Under the pieces are notes generated by a model. It ran no database searches and was not told the DNA's origin. It saw only the letters and a list, made by a program, of their open reading frames with translations. A DNA stretch of 64,000 nt, from contig NC_037645.1 of the NCBI RefSeq assembly GCF_003254395.2, positions 6,315,406 through 6,379,405 of the forward strand. The letters are read 5' to 3'. This document shows positions 11,697 through 25,365 of the stretch, piece after piece. The DNA is from Apis mellifera (Eukaryota > Arthropoda > Insecta > Hymenoptera > Apidae). A program made the translations under genes and the position numbers. Positions within the stretch are counted from its first letter, which is position 1. Every line of letters begins with the position of its first letter.

Positions 11697-13966
11697 TCAT
11701 GACGATTTGTTCTTTATGGAAAAACGGGTTGCCAAAAAATATGCCCGTGGGAAATTGTGCACAATTACATAAATAATTCCCAGATATATAATTATGGCAA
11801 TTGTAAGAAAAAGATCGAATACAGCTGGTTTTACGCTGGAATATAATAAATTATATTATCTTATATTTAAAATATAAATAAATATACATATATATCTTAT
11901 AAAAAAATATATATAAATAATAACGAATGAAATTATAAAATTTACCTGTATACATTTAATATTGCTTTTGTAACATCATAAAATACAAATTCTGGATCTT
12001 GTTTGTCAGGACTATGAAAAGTAATTTTAACATCTCCAAGATATCTAGTCATTGCTTCTCTCAATGTGTTAACTAATATATTATTTTTATCTGCCAATAA
12101 TGGAGCAGCTCTTGGTTGCGACGCTAAATAACTAAACCATAAAGATAATGATTCCTTAGAAACATCCTAAAAAAGTAAAATATACTAAATGAAATATTAA
12201 TTTATTTTCTTACTGCTTAAACAAAAAATATATACCAGAGGATTGATGAAAATTTGACTGGAACTTAAATTGTACATATGTCTTGCTAATGCTTCTGCAA
12301 TTACTTGAGTATGTTTATATAGTTTATCTATTTGTTTCGTTTGAATCACATCTAAGATTGTTGTTCTAATTGGATCTTCATGACTTTTTAAAGTAGACAA
12401 AGTTGTAGCTGGTAATCTACGAATGCTATATCTTTCATGTTCCCAAGCTAACGTTTCTTCAGCTAAATTAATTTTTTTATGTACACCTTCAACAGTAGTG
12501 ATATTTAATAACTCAGATACAGTTTTAAGTTCTTTGTAAAAAAGACCACCTGTGGAATTTTCTTTAGGTGGTTTTGACACATGCACATAAAAATTATCAC
12601 TAGTAGATACTGTGTCAAGACAAATGACATAAGCTGCATCCTAATATATTAAAAAAAAATAATAATAATATTATATCATATTTGTATTTAAAAATATTAT
12701 TAAAAAAATATAATAGAGATATTTAAACATTAGGAAACATAATATACAATACTTGTATTATTGAGCCTTCAAGTCCATCTAATTGATCTTCTAGCCATTT
12801 TTTGCTACCTTGATAATTAAGTTTACCAGCACCAGTAACAATAAAAACAAGATTATATTGTGGTCTTGATCTACTAGTAGAATATAAAATAGAAAACAAT
12901 CGTGCTATTTCTAATAACATTGCTACACCAGATGCATTGCTATCTGCCCCAAAAGACATTTCCTATTGAAAATAACATATACATAATATATATATAAACA
13001 TTTTATTTTCAAAATTATATTATAATTATATTAATAATTATATATTTAAAAAATTTATATCAATAGTTTACATACAGGTGCAATACCAGCACTATCATAA
13101 TGTGTTACTAAGGCTATAGTTGGTAATTTTTCTTCAGCTCCATTACCAGTTAATTTTCCATGCAAAGTAGCTATTTTAACATCTGTTTTAGCTAATGCTT
13201 GCCCAGTTGCTACAACTACTTGATAACCACTAGCAGATATAGAATTGAACATTGCTTCAGCTGCAGAATTAGCTTTTTCATCAGTAATAAAACCATTAGA
13301 AAGATCATCTAAGATTGCTTGTAAATCTGGATGCCAAGAAGTGAAATATACTGGAATTGTTGTTTCTGGTCCAAACAGCATAGATTCTTCTAGATTCATA
13401 ATATGCTATAAATAAAAAAATAATAAATAAATAAACAAGTACAAAGCTATGAAAATTTAACTTCATTGATTTTATTAAAATTTATGAAAAATAAGCTTAA
13501 TCAACCTGTTTTTCCTCCAATGTTAATTCAGTGAGTTTTTCTGGTAAAATTACTATCAAAGCTCCAGCTTTATGTTTAATAGAATGAAACAAGCTAGGAG
13601 TAAGATTTAAAACTTTTGTAACTACACAGTGCCTAGATGTGCTCCATCCTGTAAGAGATCTTGCTTCCAGAGAAATAGGAGCATTACGACAACCTGTATA
13701 TAATTATGAAAATTATATAAATTAATCAATAAAATCATAATGAAATGAAAATAAAAAAACATTATTTTTTTACCGTGTGGCACACCATGCAAGTCATACT
13801 GGTGCATTCGGTATACGGGAAATTCATGAGATGCTGCAACTGGGTTAACTGGAGAAATAATAATAAAAATTGGTAGAATTATTAATAAATAATATGGCAA
13901 ATATCCTCGACATAATTCAGCAAAACCATCACATTCTTCTAGCCACATATTTCTCTTTGATTTCAC
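11697..13966 (-). CDS. NCLN: Nicalin (BOS complex subunit NCLN), ER membrane protein, complete
   Basis: Exons 13774-13966, 13506-13693, 13076-13405, 12753-12962, 12236-12640, 11946-12166 and 11697-11835 give 561 residues (human 563). An N-terminal hydrophobic segment (about 23-42) is followed by HEFPVYRMHQYDLHGVPHG, close to the human order. The M28-peptidase-like lumenal domain contains LPTIALVTHYDSAGIAP, MSFGADSNASGVAMLLEIAR, NYQGSKKWLEDQLD, HVSKPPKENS and KKINLAEETLAWEHERYSIR. A C-terminal membrane helix (about 523-540, FLTIAIIIYLGIIYVIV) and a basic tail end the protein. Nicalin works with TMEM147 and NOMO at the ribosome-translocon in multipass protein biogenesis (family knowledge). As in the family, the peptidase metal-binding set appears incomplete, so it is probably not a protease. 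Confidence 0.95.
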
Positions 13967-14363
13967 TTAAATATATTTAACAGTGTAAAAATGTAATTCT
14001 TAATTATTCTTATTGACCTATCACCACGCGATAATCCATTCTTTAACTAGTAGCGCCATCTCTTTAAAAAATGTTTAAATTTATCATACATTGTTACCGA
14101 TAACGAAGTGAATTTGTTAATAGCTTTTAATATTATGTCTTTGAGAACATTGAAATTTCTTTATATATATTCTCTATCTCGTTTGTGTTGTATCAAAAGT
14201 AGTTAAATAAAATTGGGCACTTTTGCAGTACTTAATTTATCATGGTGGAATTATATTTTATGCTATTATATTAAAAATCCAATTTTTATGTATATTGTAG
14301 ATTGTAAATTATCTTTAAATAATAAATTTTTGTAAATAAAATATTAAATAATAATATATAGCT
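13967..14363. promoter_or_regulatory. Bidirectional promoter interval of nicalin and CXXC1
   Basis: The two start codons are 397 bp apart in divergent orientation. The nicalin-proximal half (14010-14140) is the less AT-rich part and carries a CTCF-like word. The rest is AT-rich and leads to the CXXC1 ATG at 14364. Confidence 0.65.
14049..14061 (-). promoter_or_regulatory. dCTCF-like site AGATGGCGCTA
   Basis: The minus strand reads AGATGGCGCTACT, which fits the core of the insect CTCF motif (AG-x-TGGCGC). It lies in the divergent nicalin/CXXC1 promoter. GGCGC words are rare in this AT-rich DNA. The call is from a motif only. Confidence 0.45.
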
Positions 14364-16555
14364 ATGGGTGATAAAAGACAACAAAATTTATCGGTATGTA
14401 TTCAAATGTTAATATATAATGATTTTATAATGATTTTTTATTATATATATATTTAGAGAAAGATGATTTAAATTTAATATTGAAAATTTTTAACTTTATA
14501 ATTTTTTAGTTTAATTTAGTTTAGTTTAGTTTAAAATTAGTATAAAATCATATTAAAATAAATTTTTATTTAATATTTTATTCAAAAAACTATTAAATAT
14601 TAAAGGTAAAAGTTTAAAATAAATATACTTTATTTTTCTTTTTTTTTTTAATTTATTTTTAAATTACAAAATAAGAGTTTTATTTTATAGAAAGAAGAAA
14701 TAGCAAAACAATTTATGCTACCAGAAAGAAAAAGTAAAATTGCTACATTATTGAAACAGGATGGTCAAGCATATTGTATTTGCAGAAGTTCTGATAGTTC
14801 ACGTTTTATGATGTAAGATATAAATATTATGATATAAATTATTTATATTTTATTTATTGATGCTAAATAAAATTTATATAAATTTTAGAGGATGTGATGC
14901 ATGTGAAGAATGGTATCATGGTGATTGCATAAACATAACAGAAAAAGATGCTAAGCATATAAAACAATTCTTTTGTATTGTAAGAATGTTGTATTTTTTA
15001 TAATTTAATTTATGTTCAAATATATATTATTATTAAATGTATATATATATATATGTATATATATAAATATATATATTTTAGCGCTGTAGAGATGAAGATC
15101 CCACTCTAATAACACGTTATAAACCTCGACGAACTGAACCAGAAGATCGTAAATACAAGAAACATAAAGAGAAAGAAAGAGGACATAGATATGAATATGA
15201 TGCACCTTGGGATCCTATAGCAGTAAAAAAATCATCAAAACGTTGTGGAGAATGTACAGGTTGTTTAAGAACTGAAAATTGTGGAAAATGTGATGCATGC
15301 AGGTAATCTTAATATTAATAAATAATAATATAATAAATAAAGTAATTTGAAATTTCTTTTTTTTTTACTGATTATTATTTAATCTTTAGACACTTGAAAA
15401 AATTCGGACCTTCAGTTAGATTAAAACTTAGATGTATACAAAGAACTTGTAGAGTATTAGGGGATCCTTTGAAACCATCAAAAAATTTCAATAAAAGTTC
15501 TAAATTTATCAAAAAACGAAAAAGAGATTCTAGCAATGAAAGGAATGAACTTTTGGAAGTACCAAGACATTGTTATGGACCTGCTTGTACAAAACAATCT
15601 CGACCAGGTAGTAAATACTGCTCTGATGAATGTGGATTGAAATTAGCGACTAATAGAATTTACCAAGTATTGCCTCAACGGATACAAGAATGGTCATTGA
15701 CACCATGTATTGCGGAGCAAAATAATAGAAGACAATTAGAAACAGTTAGGAAACAACAACAAGATGTACGAAGAATACTTCAGGAGTTAGATAAAAGACA
15801 TTCAGAGTTGGATAGAATTGTTGAACGTGCAAAACATGCAACAATTGATCCCCAGACTGAAGTAGATGATAATGATGATACAGAAATGAGCATGTATTGC
15901 ATTACTTGTGGTCATGAAATTCACTCGAGAACTGCTATTAAGCATATGGAAAAATGCTTCAATAAGGTAATAATTTGAAATATATACGATTCTTTAGACA
16001 TTTTATTAAAAATTAAATCAAATACATTTATTTTTTTAGTATGAATCTCAAGCTTCCTTTGGTTCAATCTTCAAAACTCGTATCGAAGGACAAGTAATGT
16101 TCTGTGATTTTTATAATCCTGCAAATCGAACTTATTGTAAGAGATTAAGAGTTCTTTGTCCTGAACACTGTAAAGATCCAAAAATTAGTGAAACCGAAGT
16201 TTGTGGTTGTCCATTAGTTACAAATGTATTTGATATGACTGGTGAATTCTGTCGAGCACCAAAAAAAAGTTGTGTAAAGCATTATGTTTGGGAAAAATTA
16301 AGGCGAGCAGAAATTGATATGGAGAGGGTGAGACAGTGGTTAAAAATAGACGAATTAGTTGAACAAGAGAGACAAATAAGAGCAAATATGGCTACACGTG
16401 CTGGTGTTTTAGCTTTAATGCTTCATTCTACATATAATCATGAATTAATGGAACAAATGACACAAGAACAAAATAGGGAACAATTAGAAGCTATGGAAGA
16501 GGAACTACAGCGAAGATATGGCTTGCTTCAAAAGGAGCAAACTATAGAACAATGA
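14364..16555 (+). CDS. CXXC1: CXXC-type zinc finger protein 1 (CFP1), CpG-binding SET1/COMPASS subunit, complete
   Basis: Exons 14364-14393, 14691-14812, 14889-14979, 15082-15302, 15390-15966 and 16040-16555 give 518 residues, shorter than human (656). Residues 39-83 are a PHD finger (Cys39, Cys41, Cys53, Cys56, His61, Cys64, Cys80, Cys83) that reads H3K4 methylation. Residues about 132-178 are the CXXC finger with CGECTGC and CGKCDAC, then CIQRTC, which binds unmethylated CpG. A basic KKRKR stretch follows. The C-terminal half is the CFP1-specific Cys-rich domain (CYGPACTKQSRPGSKYCSDECG, CITCGHEIH, FCDFYNPANRTYCKRL) with a coiled coil near 270-305 (QQQDVRRILQELDKRHSEL). It recruits SET1 H3K4 methyltransferase to CpG-rich promoters (family knowledge). 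The first exon is only 30 nt (MGDKRQQNLS) but phase-consistent. Confidence 0.95.
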
Positions 16556-16699
16556 TTATTTTTATCAACTATGTCGAATTTGTTAACATATCTTTTAACG
16601 TGTTCAATACTATATTTACATCAATATATTGTGTATTAGTGACATAGTGAAAATTAAAAATTTAATGAATAATGTCCGTATCAGAAATGATTTTATTCT

Positions 16700-16705
16700 A
16701 ATAAA
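16700..16705 (+). terminator. Candidate CXXC1 polyadenylation signal AATAAA
   Basis: AATAAA about 145 nt after the CXXC1 stop, followed 30-40 nt later by an A-run. It is the first canonical signal downstream. Confidence 0.5.
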
Positions 16706-18900
16706 TTATGAATTTGTAAAATAAGTATTATTAAGAATTGTAAAAAAAAATTTCTTTTTAATGAATTATAAAATATGACTAGTTAATTCTTGAAATTTAG
16801 TTATAAAAGAAAAGATGTGTAATGAAAAAAAGATTCATAGATTAAAAACATTAAAAATATAAAATTGAGATACTGTCTCGTGAAATTTTTACTATAGTAA
16901 TATAATTATTTCATTTACTAATGATTTACAAATTTGAAAAGGGCATTATAAAAAAAAATTATGAAAAATAGCAAAAATCGTTTTTGGCTCGACTTTGTAT
17001 AATTATGTATTTTTCTTTATTTATAACGTTCAATTAAACTTTTGTAAATTCAAATTTATAATATAATTTTTCAGTATCTATTTTAGTGTTCACAATATAT
17101 CATTTCACATTATATGACTGCACATGTGAAATAAATCAGTAACTCGTTATATGAAACATAATTCCAACATTTCTAAAATTTACCACACTTTAACTTCAAT
17201 AAATATATTACTTGCTTAATTTTAACCAGTTAAGTTCCGACTCGTCGCTAGAAAGGATACTCTCTCAAAATACTTTTGAATTACAATAAATTCCAATCAT
17301 AACACAAAATATTACATATTCTGATACAGTACAATCTTTCAGTTTTATGCTGTATATACATATAAATATATATGTATATATATTTTGAATATCTATAATG
17401 ACACACATATATTTTCTGTGTGTGGTGTGTGTATGTGTGTGCGCGCACGCGCGCGCGCGTGTGTACATTATATTTTTACTGTATCTTTTTTGTTTGGTAT
17501 GTTTTGAGGCAAACTGTGAGAACTAAAATGCACACTCTCACTTCCCCTTTGCATTAGTATTATAATATAATCCATTGACAATGGAATAAACTCGAATATT
17601 TTCAAAAATGTTTGGGATGAAACTCTATGAAAAACTAGCTTCATATATTTAATGTATGTCAAATATTGCACTCAATATATTTTCAAAAAAACAATCTGTA
17701 TAACTTCTAGGACTCTTATTTGAAAAGAAAGACTTATTTACCAAAATTTAATTCTTTAATTTCTTTTATCATTTTCCTCGTTTAGCAGTAAATTAGTATT
17801 ATAACACAATGTCTTTTCATTAATTTCCAGTATAACTTCTGTTTTAACAAGTTTGAATTAATCATAATTTTTATCCATTTTCTTTTTCTTTTACATATAA
17901 AGACATGCACGCTTTTAATAAACTTATTCGCAAACTAAATGTGCATTTCTGACACGCTGTCATTATCTGCCACCGGCTTTCATAATTGGCGAAGCGTCGA
18001 TCGATAGCCCGGAAATCCAGTAAAATGGTGGAAATATAGGTACTTAATGTACGTTTTTATAATTTTTCGGCTCTGAGCGCGTGCATGACACAGCTAAGAT
18101 TTTAAGTATTTATTATTTATAAACGACGAGACACAACTAAGCTGCCGAAAAAATCATCTTTTCCACTAGCTTATAATATATATTTTTTTTAATATTTTTT
18201 TCTTTTCTGTCTTTCTAATTACTCTTGACGATCGTCGAGACTTGGTCCCAACCGCAATGATGAGTTTTCTCGTGTCACTCTGGATCCACTAATAACGATC
18301 GATCATCGATTTGAAATCCCACCGTTTCTCACTTCTCATGATGAAAATTATATATATATATATATTTTTTAATTTTTATGAAATTATATATCTAATTTTA
18401 TAAAATAATTGAATTAAAAGAAAATCTTTTCAGATATAAAAATAATCTTTTCAAATATATTATACGATAAATTCATTGTTTCAATTCAAAAATCAATAAT
18501 AATAATTGTAAATGATATATAAATCTTGAATTTTTAGTATACTTCGATTTTTTTTATCCTTTTTTTGAATCTTTATAAAATTAATCATAAAAATTGTAAA
18601 AAAAATAAATTTTGTTTTTCTCGATATTTTCTAATTATTGTTTATTTTTTAAAAACATTGAAAGTAATCGCCGGTTATTTCAAAATTAATACAATTATAT
18701 TTATTGATAATCTATTTTCAAAATAAATCAATAATAATAATATCATGAACATGAAAACGGCGGGAAGGATGCAGAGAATGATGATTGCTTAATAGTTGCA
18801 AAGATAATGACGAAGGCGCGACAGTGTCGACAAGATTAAACGTTTATAGAGGTTATCCTTTCTTTATATATATCTCGTAAGTAATGTTGTACTTTAATTA
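16706..18900. other. Intergenic, no gene recognised; CpG-containing patches
   Basis: This is AT-rich flank between the converging CXXC1 and PMCA genes. Short segments at about 17950-18080 and 18225-18330 are markedly richer in G, C and CpG (many CGATCG words) than their surroundings. No long ORF coincides with them. They could be conserved parts of a long PMCA 3' UTR. Confidence 0.5.
17403..17465. repeat. GT/GC alternating purine-pyrimidine tract (Z-DNA-prone)
   Basis: TGTGTG runs pass into GCGCGCACGCGCGCGCGCGTGTG. It is almost perfectly alternating purine-pyrimidine with a pure CG core, which is exceptional in this AT-rich context. Confidence 0.9.
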
Positions 18901-19975
18901 TTGAAATAAACGACAAGATCTCTAAACAACGGAGCGAGAATAAACGTCGCTAGGTGTGTAAAATATAATTATTCGATAGATCCGCATAGTTTTAAATACA
19001 AGTTTCGACGCGTCTAAAGTAGCACTTTTTCTTAACTTTTTTTTGTCTTTTTTTTTTTGTTTTTTTTTTTTTGCTTTTTCTTTCGTTTTTTTTCAAGAAA
19101 ATTCGTCACGGGTTTACAGAATTCCCTTTTCCTCCTTCACGAAGAAATTCGTCGCTGCTTCGAGCGCGATATCGATCGATCCAGCAGTAAGATATTGCAG
19201 CGCGTATCGATCACTGATATCGATCTCCAATTCATTTTACATTGTTCGCTTTTTTTTTTCTTTTGTTTATTGCTTATAGTACAAGGACGCGATTAACGCT
19301 CTTTAATTACATCATTAGATGCGAAATAATCAATCTTTCTTTCGACAACATGAATCGAGTTTTTCCAATTTTTTTTCTCCTAATGTTTGTAATATTTTTC
19401 CTAAAATATTTAATTGCCAAGTTGTAGTTGAGAAAGTTTTAATAAGTTACTAAGTGTGTTTGTTTATATGTGTATGCGTGTGTATGTGTGTATGTGTACA
19501 TAGATTAAGGGAAAAAGATAGAAAAAGGAGGAAAATCTCGATCTCATGAAGTTGGAAAGATATGACATGATTATCAAACAATGACAGAGCGTGAAACAAA
19601 AAGAAATTGCAATATACGTTAAATGCCAGTACGAAAGTGTCAACATCCGGCGTCTCAATATCGCAGGCAGTGGCACGTTTCGATTATACGACAGATCGGA
19701 TACCAGATTGAAAACAGAATGTTTGTGGCTATGCATATTATCGACAGAAATTATTTGACCAGATGTGAAAATATTCAGTATATATATATATATATTTTTT
19801 ATTATTATATCAAAACAAGCAAATGGTACGATATATAATAAGCGCGTACCAGTTACTTTGTAATTCGAAATTTTTTTGAATTTTCTGCGCATGCGCCACA
19901 AATCTTTTTCTCGAACAAGATTAATTCTTTCGCAACCGTTCGATCAATCTATTACAAACTCGATATTCAATTGCT

Positions 19976-20456
19976 ATCATCATCATCATCATCATCATCC
20001 GCATTGTTGTAGTTGTTATTATTATTATTATTATTATTGTTGTTATTATATTATCATTATTATTATTATTGTTATAATAATAATAATAATTATTATTATT
20101 AATATTAGTATTAATATTATTATTCTTATTGTTATTATTATTATTTATATATTATATTATACGTTATATTATACGTTATTATTACTGTTATTATTATTTA
20201 TTATAATTATTATTATTATCATTATTATCATTATCATCATCATTATCATCGTCATCATCATTATCATTATTGTTATTATTATTATTTATATATTATATCA
20301 TTATATTATATTATTATTACTATTATCATTACTTTTTATAATAATAATTATTATTATTATTTATATTATATTATATTATATTATATTATTACATATCATT
20401 ATTATTACTATTATCATTATTTATTATTATTATTATTATTATTTATTATTTATTAT
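19976..20456. repeat. Large imperfect (ATT/ATC)n trinucleotide array
   Basis: About 480 bp of ATT, ATC, GTT and TATATT units, starting with eight CAT repeats. It is open in one frame as poly-Ile/His, which is a composition effect. Confidence 0.95.
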
Positions 20457-21161
20457 TGATTCAACAAGGACAGAAGACAACGGTTAACAATAAATTCTGT
20501 GTAAGAATATTTAAATGCCGCAAAAGGATTAACCTTGCAATCTGGGAATACCGATGAACAATTTAATCAGGGATGAGGACGCTGATTCCGATTTTTAAAT
20601 TTAAAAGAAATTAGTGTCGCGAATTTCGGAAATCGCATCCTCTGTCACCATTCTTTCTAATTCTCTAGTAAAGCGATGAAATTTACTTTACAAGAATACA
20701 TAGTTCGTCTAGAGATTATAGCGTTGGTTGTAAATTATTGTATCTATTGACAATACAATACGATGCCATAATTTTCATTATTAACGATACTTAAAACATC
20801 CGTAACTTTTCATTTAACACTTTACAACCTCGTTATATCTCTGGACGGACTATATATAAATATATTTTATGATTATTCACCTAGATTCTTCAAAAAAAAA
20901 AAAAAAAAAAAAAGAAATTGGATTATTCGATCGATCTATAGGACCACTTTTGTCATTATAATCAACCTAACTACTCGTGATGATGTGTTTGCTTTATAAA
21001 AATCTCTTTGCTTAAAAACATTGAAAGATAAAGTATTGTAAAAAAGAAATAAATTATTTTTTTATATCAATTATATAATTCATAACAAAAAAATTGTGAG
21101 CACGATACGGTCCTATATATCAATGAATGAATCAAAAATTCATAAAGAAAATTCAAAATAT

Positions 21162-21300
21162 CGTAAGATATGTATGTATATATAGATATACATACATACA
21201 TACATACATACATGCATACATGCATACATACGTACACACACACACACACGCCATACACGCATCATACATACATACATACATAAATATATATACGTGACAT
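21162..21300. repeat. CATA/CACA tetranucleotide tract
   Basis: Repeated CATA units with TGCATA variants and a (CA)n core at 21235-21250, flanked by TATA-rich DNA. Confidence 0.9.
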
Positions 21301-22890
21301 TATGTCTCTATATATGCATATGTAGGTATATATATATACAGACATACATATATTTATTATATTTACACTAGACGGCTCGATTTCGTTATAAGATTAATAA
21401 TCAGTTCAAAATACGAGACGAAAAATGACGTTACGGATCGGTGCAATATCATACCGCTACATAAATGATTTTTCACTTTTTTGTGTTAAACTAGATCCAC
21501 ACAATTTTTATTCTTTCTCTTCTTCTTCGTTTTCCCCCATCTTCTTTATTCTTGCTCGTAGCAACGTCGAAAGAAAAACACAAAGAGTTTTACAGAGACG
21601 TCCCCGGGGCAGAGTGGCCGATTTTACAAGGATTCGCACCGGTGACGATCGTCGCGAGGTATATACAAGGACAGTTTATTTATTTATTTATTTTTTTTTT
21701 TCTTTTTTGTTCTCTCCAACTTTGACGCTACAAGAATTCAACTATATTTTTCAAGATCGGCTTCAAGTGAACTGACGCACGAGAACAGCTTTTATAGCAG
21801 AATAAGCTGATCATGGCTGCATTTTTTTTTTCTTTTTTCTTTTTAATCTTCTCATACTTTGAATCTCCCCATGAGGAAGTTCGTTTCTCATGGAATCATT
21901 CTTTTTTTCTCCCTCTCTATTACTCTTGCGTAACACGATTATCCGATAACATCGATTTATCGAGAGAGGAAAAAAGCGCATCTCATTTTTATTAGTTTTC
22001 ACTCTCTTCTATTTTTTGGCTATCGAAACTATCAATTTCTTTCTTTTTCTCTTCTTTTTCGTTCTTTGCTTTCCGCACGATATTTATTTTGTACACTCTA
22101 CACAATCTTAAATAGACGCGAAATGCGTTTAAATATAGAGTACAGAGAGTAAGAACAATCGGAGCTTAAAAAGGTGCTTAATGCAATTTAGGGACGGGAC
22201 GAGAGTGACGAATCGAGTTTCATTTATTTATATTTTTTTTTTTTTTTCCCCCTATTTTTTATCTCGTCTTTTTTTTTTTTTTTTTCTTAATTCATTTCGG
22301 ATGATCGGTGCGATCTCGACGGCGGACAGAAGAAACGTAAAACATATAATACATAGCGAGGATGAGACAATGGGGTGAGAAAACGGCAATAACGAGAACG
22401 GTGGTACCGAGCATACAGAAACTTCGATAACAGCAAGGTATCGATAACCTGTATGTATGTGTTCGTGTATGTATGTGTTTATATATATTTTTTTTTAAAT
22501 TTCTTTTTGCTTTACTCAATTTTTTTCTTTTTCTTTTTTTTTTTTTCTAAAATATTCGATGTCCACTGTTAACAATGATCGTGACCGTAACGAACCACGA
22601 TCGACGCTCGTTTATCGTAATCCAGTTTTCCTTCTAAATTTCCCTGCTTCTATTTCTTATCTCAAAATTAATTTCATACATCGTGGGACGCGATCGTGCC
22701 TATCAAAGTCTGCGTGAAATTAGTAGCAGTTTTATTTATTCTCTCTTCTTTTTTTTTTTTCTTTTTTTTTTAATATTCCCATAAAATATGTCATTTTGTT
22801 TTCCTTTCTTTGTGCATCTTTAAGCTCTGAGTAAAAAATTAAAAAGACAAATAAAAGGGAAGGATGAGAGAGGAAAAAAAGAAAAGAAAA

Positions 22891-22944
22891 GGAGGGGGAG
22901 AGGGAGAGAGAGAGAGAGGGGAGAGAGAGAGAGAGAGAGAGAGA
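22891..22944. repeat. (GA)n/GGGA purine tract
   Basis: A purine-only stretch of GAGA and GGGAGA units with a mirror-like layout. Confidence 0.9.
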
Positions 22945-23090
22945 TGCGCGCATAATTAATTTTAGATAAAAGAGTAAAGATAATGAAATAATGTTGAAAG
23001 AAATTAGGTTTAAATGAAATTGCACACTCAGAATATAATAGAAATAAATAATAAAAAAAGGAGAAATGAAACGAAGAAAATTTATAAATA

Positions 23091-23110
23091 TAATAATAAT
23101 AATAATAATA

Positions 23111-23143
<33 letters not shown>
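23091..23143. repeat. (AAT)n microsatellite
   Basis: A TAA/AAT trinucleotide run with one TAG interruption. Confidence 0.95.
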
Positions 23144-23146
<3 letters not shown>

Positions 23147-24666
23147 TAATCGAGATAAATTGAAGGGAAAAGATCAGAAATCATAGAACGAAAATGATGC
23201 ACATGATTAATATGACGAGATCGATATTACAATGCAGCAAGGATGACGATAGTATTGGCGACAATGGCATTGTTGTATACATATACATATATATATGTGT
23301 GTGTACCATTTACAGATATCCACAAGAACAGCGCGTCTTTATAACTGGCAGTGTAAGGCATAGAGTGCTTAAGACTAGAATACGGTGCATGTAAATAGGC
23401 CTTTAAAAGCCTTTTTTCATTATTTCTTCTCTCTTCCAAAATTAAGTCCTATGTTTTACCTTATGAAAAAATCTGTTCGTATGAACGCAACGACGAATTA
23501 ACGAGCTCCCGTGTCTCGAGCGCGCATAAAAATGAAATCACTTTATCGTCGCTCTATACAGGAAAAATCCGCATCTTTATCTTTATTATTCTTTCACGTT
23601 TCGCGTTTTCTTTCTTTTTTTTTTTCCTTTACTTTTTTTATTTTTTTTATTTTTTATTTTATTTATTTTATTTTTTTTTTTTTACATCAGCACACACACA
23701 TCAAACAAATTTCAGAAAGCTACATATACATATTTCAAATGAATATATATATATATATACATATATATATACATATATGTACACACAAATATATTTTGAT
23801 TGAGTATACATATAAATATATACACGTATATCGGCTACTGACTTCATGGAGACTTGGAGTAAACACGCGTCACGTTTTTTTTTTTTTTTTATTTCTTATC
23901 TCATTTTTCCTTTTATTTGGCAGCGATTCCCGTATATAGTTCTTTTTTTGGTTTAAGTTAAAAAAGTATAACGTATTTATATTCGGCTTTGAAATAATAC
24001 TTATTATCGGCGTTACGATAATAATTAGAATCCGATAACATGAATACTGGTTCCATCAACATAAAAAGTTCTATCCCTCTAGCGACGTACACGATTATCG
24101 ATCCGTGCTGTCGAAGATCGAAACGCAATCGATCAGCATCGGATAATGGAGATGTATCGATATATCGATCAGAATCTCGACCGATGGTCGACATGCACGC
24201 TTCGTTCTCGATCGAAATCGATAGGTCCTGAGAATAATTACAGTATAGCCACGTAATATAGAATTAAGAGAAAACGATTTTTCAAACGATTTATACAAAA
24301 AAAAAAAAAAAAAAAAAAGCTAACCAAAAAGAAAAAAAAAATGAAACATATACATACGTTATATTCAAATTTCGTGATGATCTTAATATAATAGAGCCAG
24401 ATAAATCTTCTTATATTTTCGTATATATATATATACATATATGTATATTTTTTTGGCGAGCAATGAACATAAGAAAAGTGTCTCGTCGAAAAAACATATT
24501 TGATGATTTTTCTTTTTTTCATAGTTATATATATTTATTACTAAAAATACATGCGGATTTTATATCGTGGCATAATTAACGTCTTTACTATCAGGATCTT
24601 CGTATCGACTTAAGCGTAATTAGTGGCAATGTCGTGGCATTCATTTTTCTTTTAATTCTTTTTATT

Positions 24667-24668
<2 letters not shown>

Positions 24669-24701
<33 letters not shown>
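24669..24701. repeat. Poly-T run
   Basis: About 33 consecutive T residues. Several shorter runs lie nearby, and a 28-nt poly-A run lies at 25337-25364. Confidence 0.95.
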
Positions 24702-24703
<2 letters not shown>

Positions 24704-25059
24704 TACTGTCGTTAAATACTCTCTCCGTTAGTCCCCCCATCCTCTTCCTTTTTTTTCTTTTTTTTCAATTACGCGAAGGTAGCAAAGAAGAATCAGTATG
24801 ACAAATTTTTTTCTCTCATCTCGTTTCTCATGTAATTTTTCTTTATCCTTCATCAAATCTCATTTTACACGCGAAGTAAGGCTAAAAAACAATGCGCAAT
24901 TCTTTTTAATTTTTTTTTCTTTTTTTTTTTTTTTGACTTTGTTTTTTTGTAAGGCACCCCCAGTGCTGAGTATATTCACGGAAGTATTTAGCAATACAAA
25001 CTAGTGACTAGATCATCTTTAAGTCACGCGAGAAGAGCGAGTACGAGAAACAAGGATAG

Positions 25060-25125
25060 ACAGATAAATAGTTAAATAGATAGATAGGTAGATATATAGG
25101 TAGATAGGTAGATAAATAGATTGAG
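25060..25125. repeat. GATA/GTAG tetranucleotide tract
   Basis: Repeats of TAGATAGG and TAGATA units. Confidence 0.85.
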
Positions 25126-25334
25126 ATGTCAGAAAGAGAAATAAGAAAGAACGTAGAAAGGAGAAAGCAGGGAAAAGAAAAAATAGTTTTAGTGTAGCAA
25201 GTATTGTGCGAGGTAGAAATAGACTGAAAGAAGATAGGAAATAAAATTAGAAAGAGAAATAACATGGCAGTAAGTGTCGCAAAAAGAAGTCAATGAATGG
25301 TGAATAGAACGGTGGAGAGACGTTGAAAAAAGTC

Positions 25335-25365
<31 letters not shown>

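Noticed and set aside
19876..20487. 203-codon Ile/Tyr/His-rich ORF
   Set aside because: Lies over the ATT/ATC trinucleotide array; a repeat artefact.
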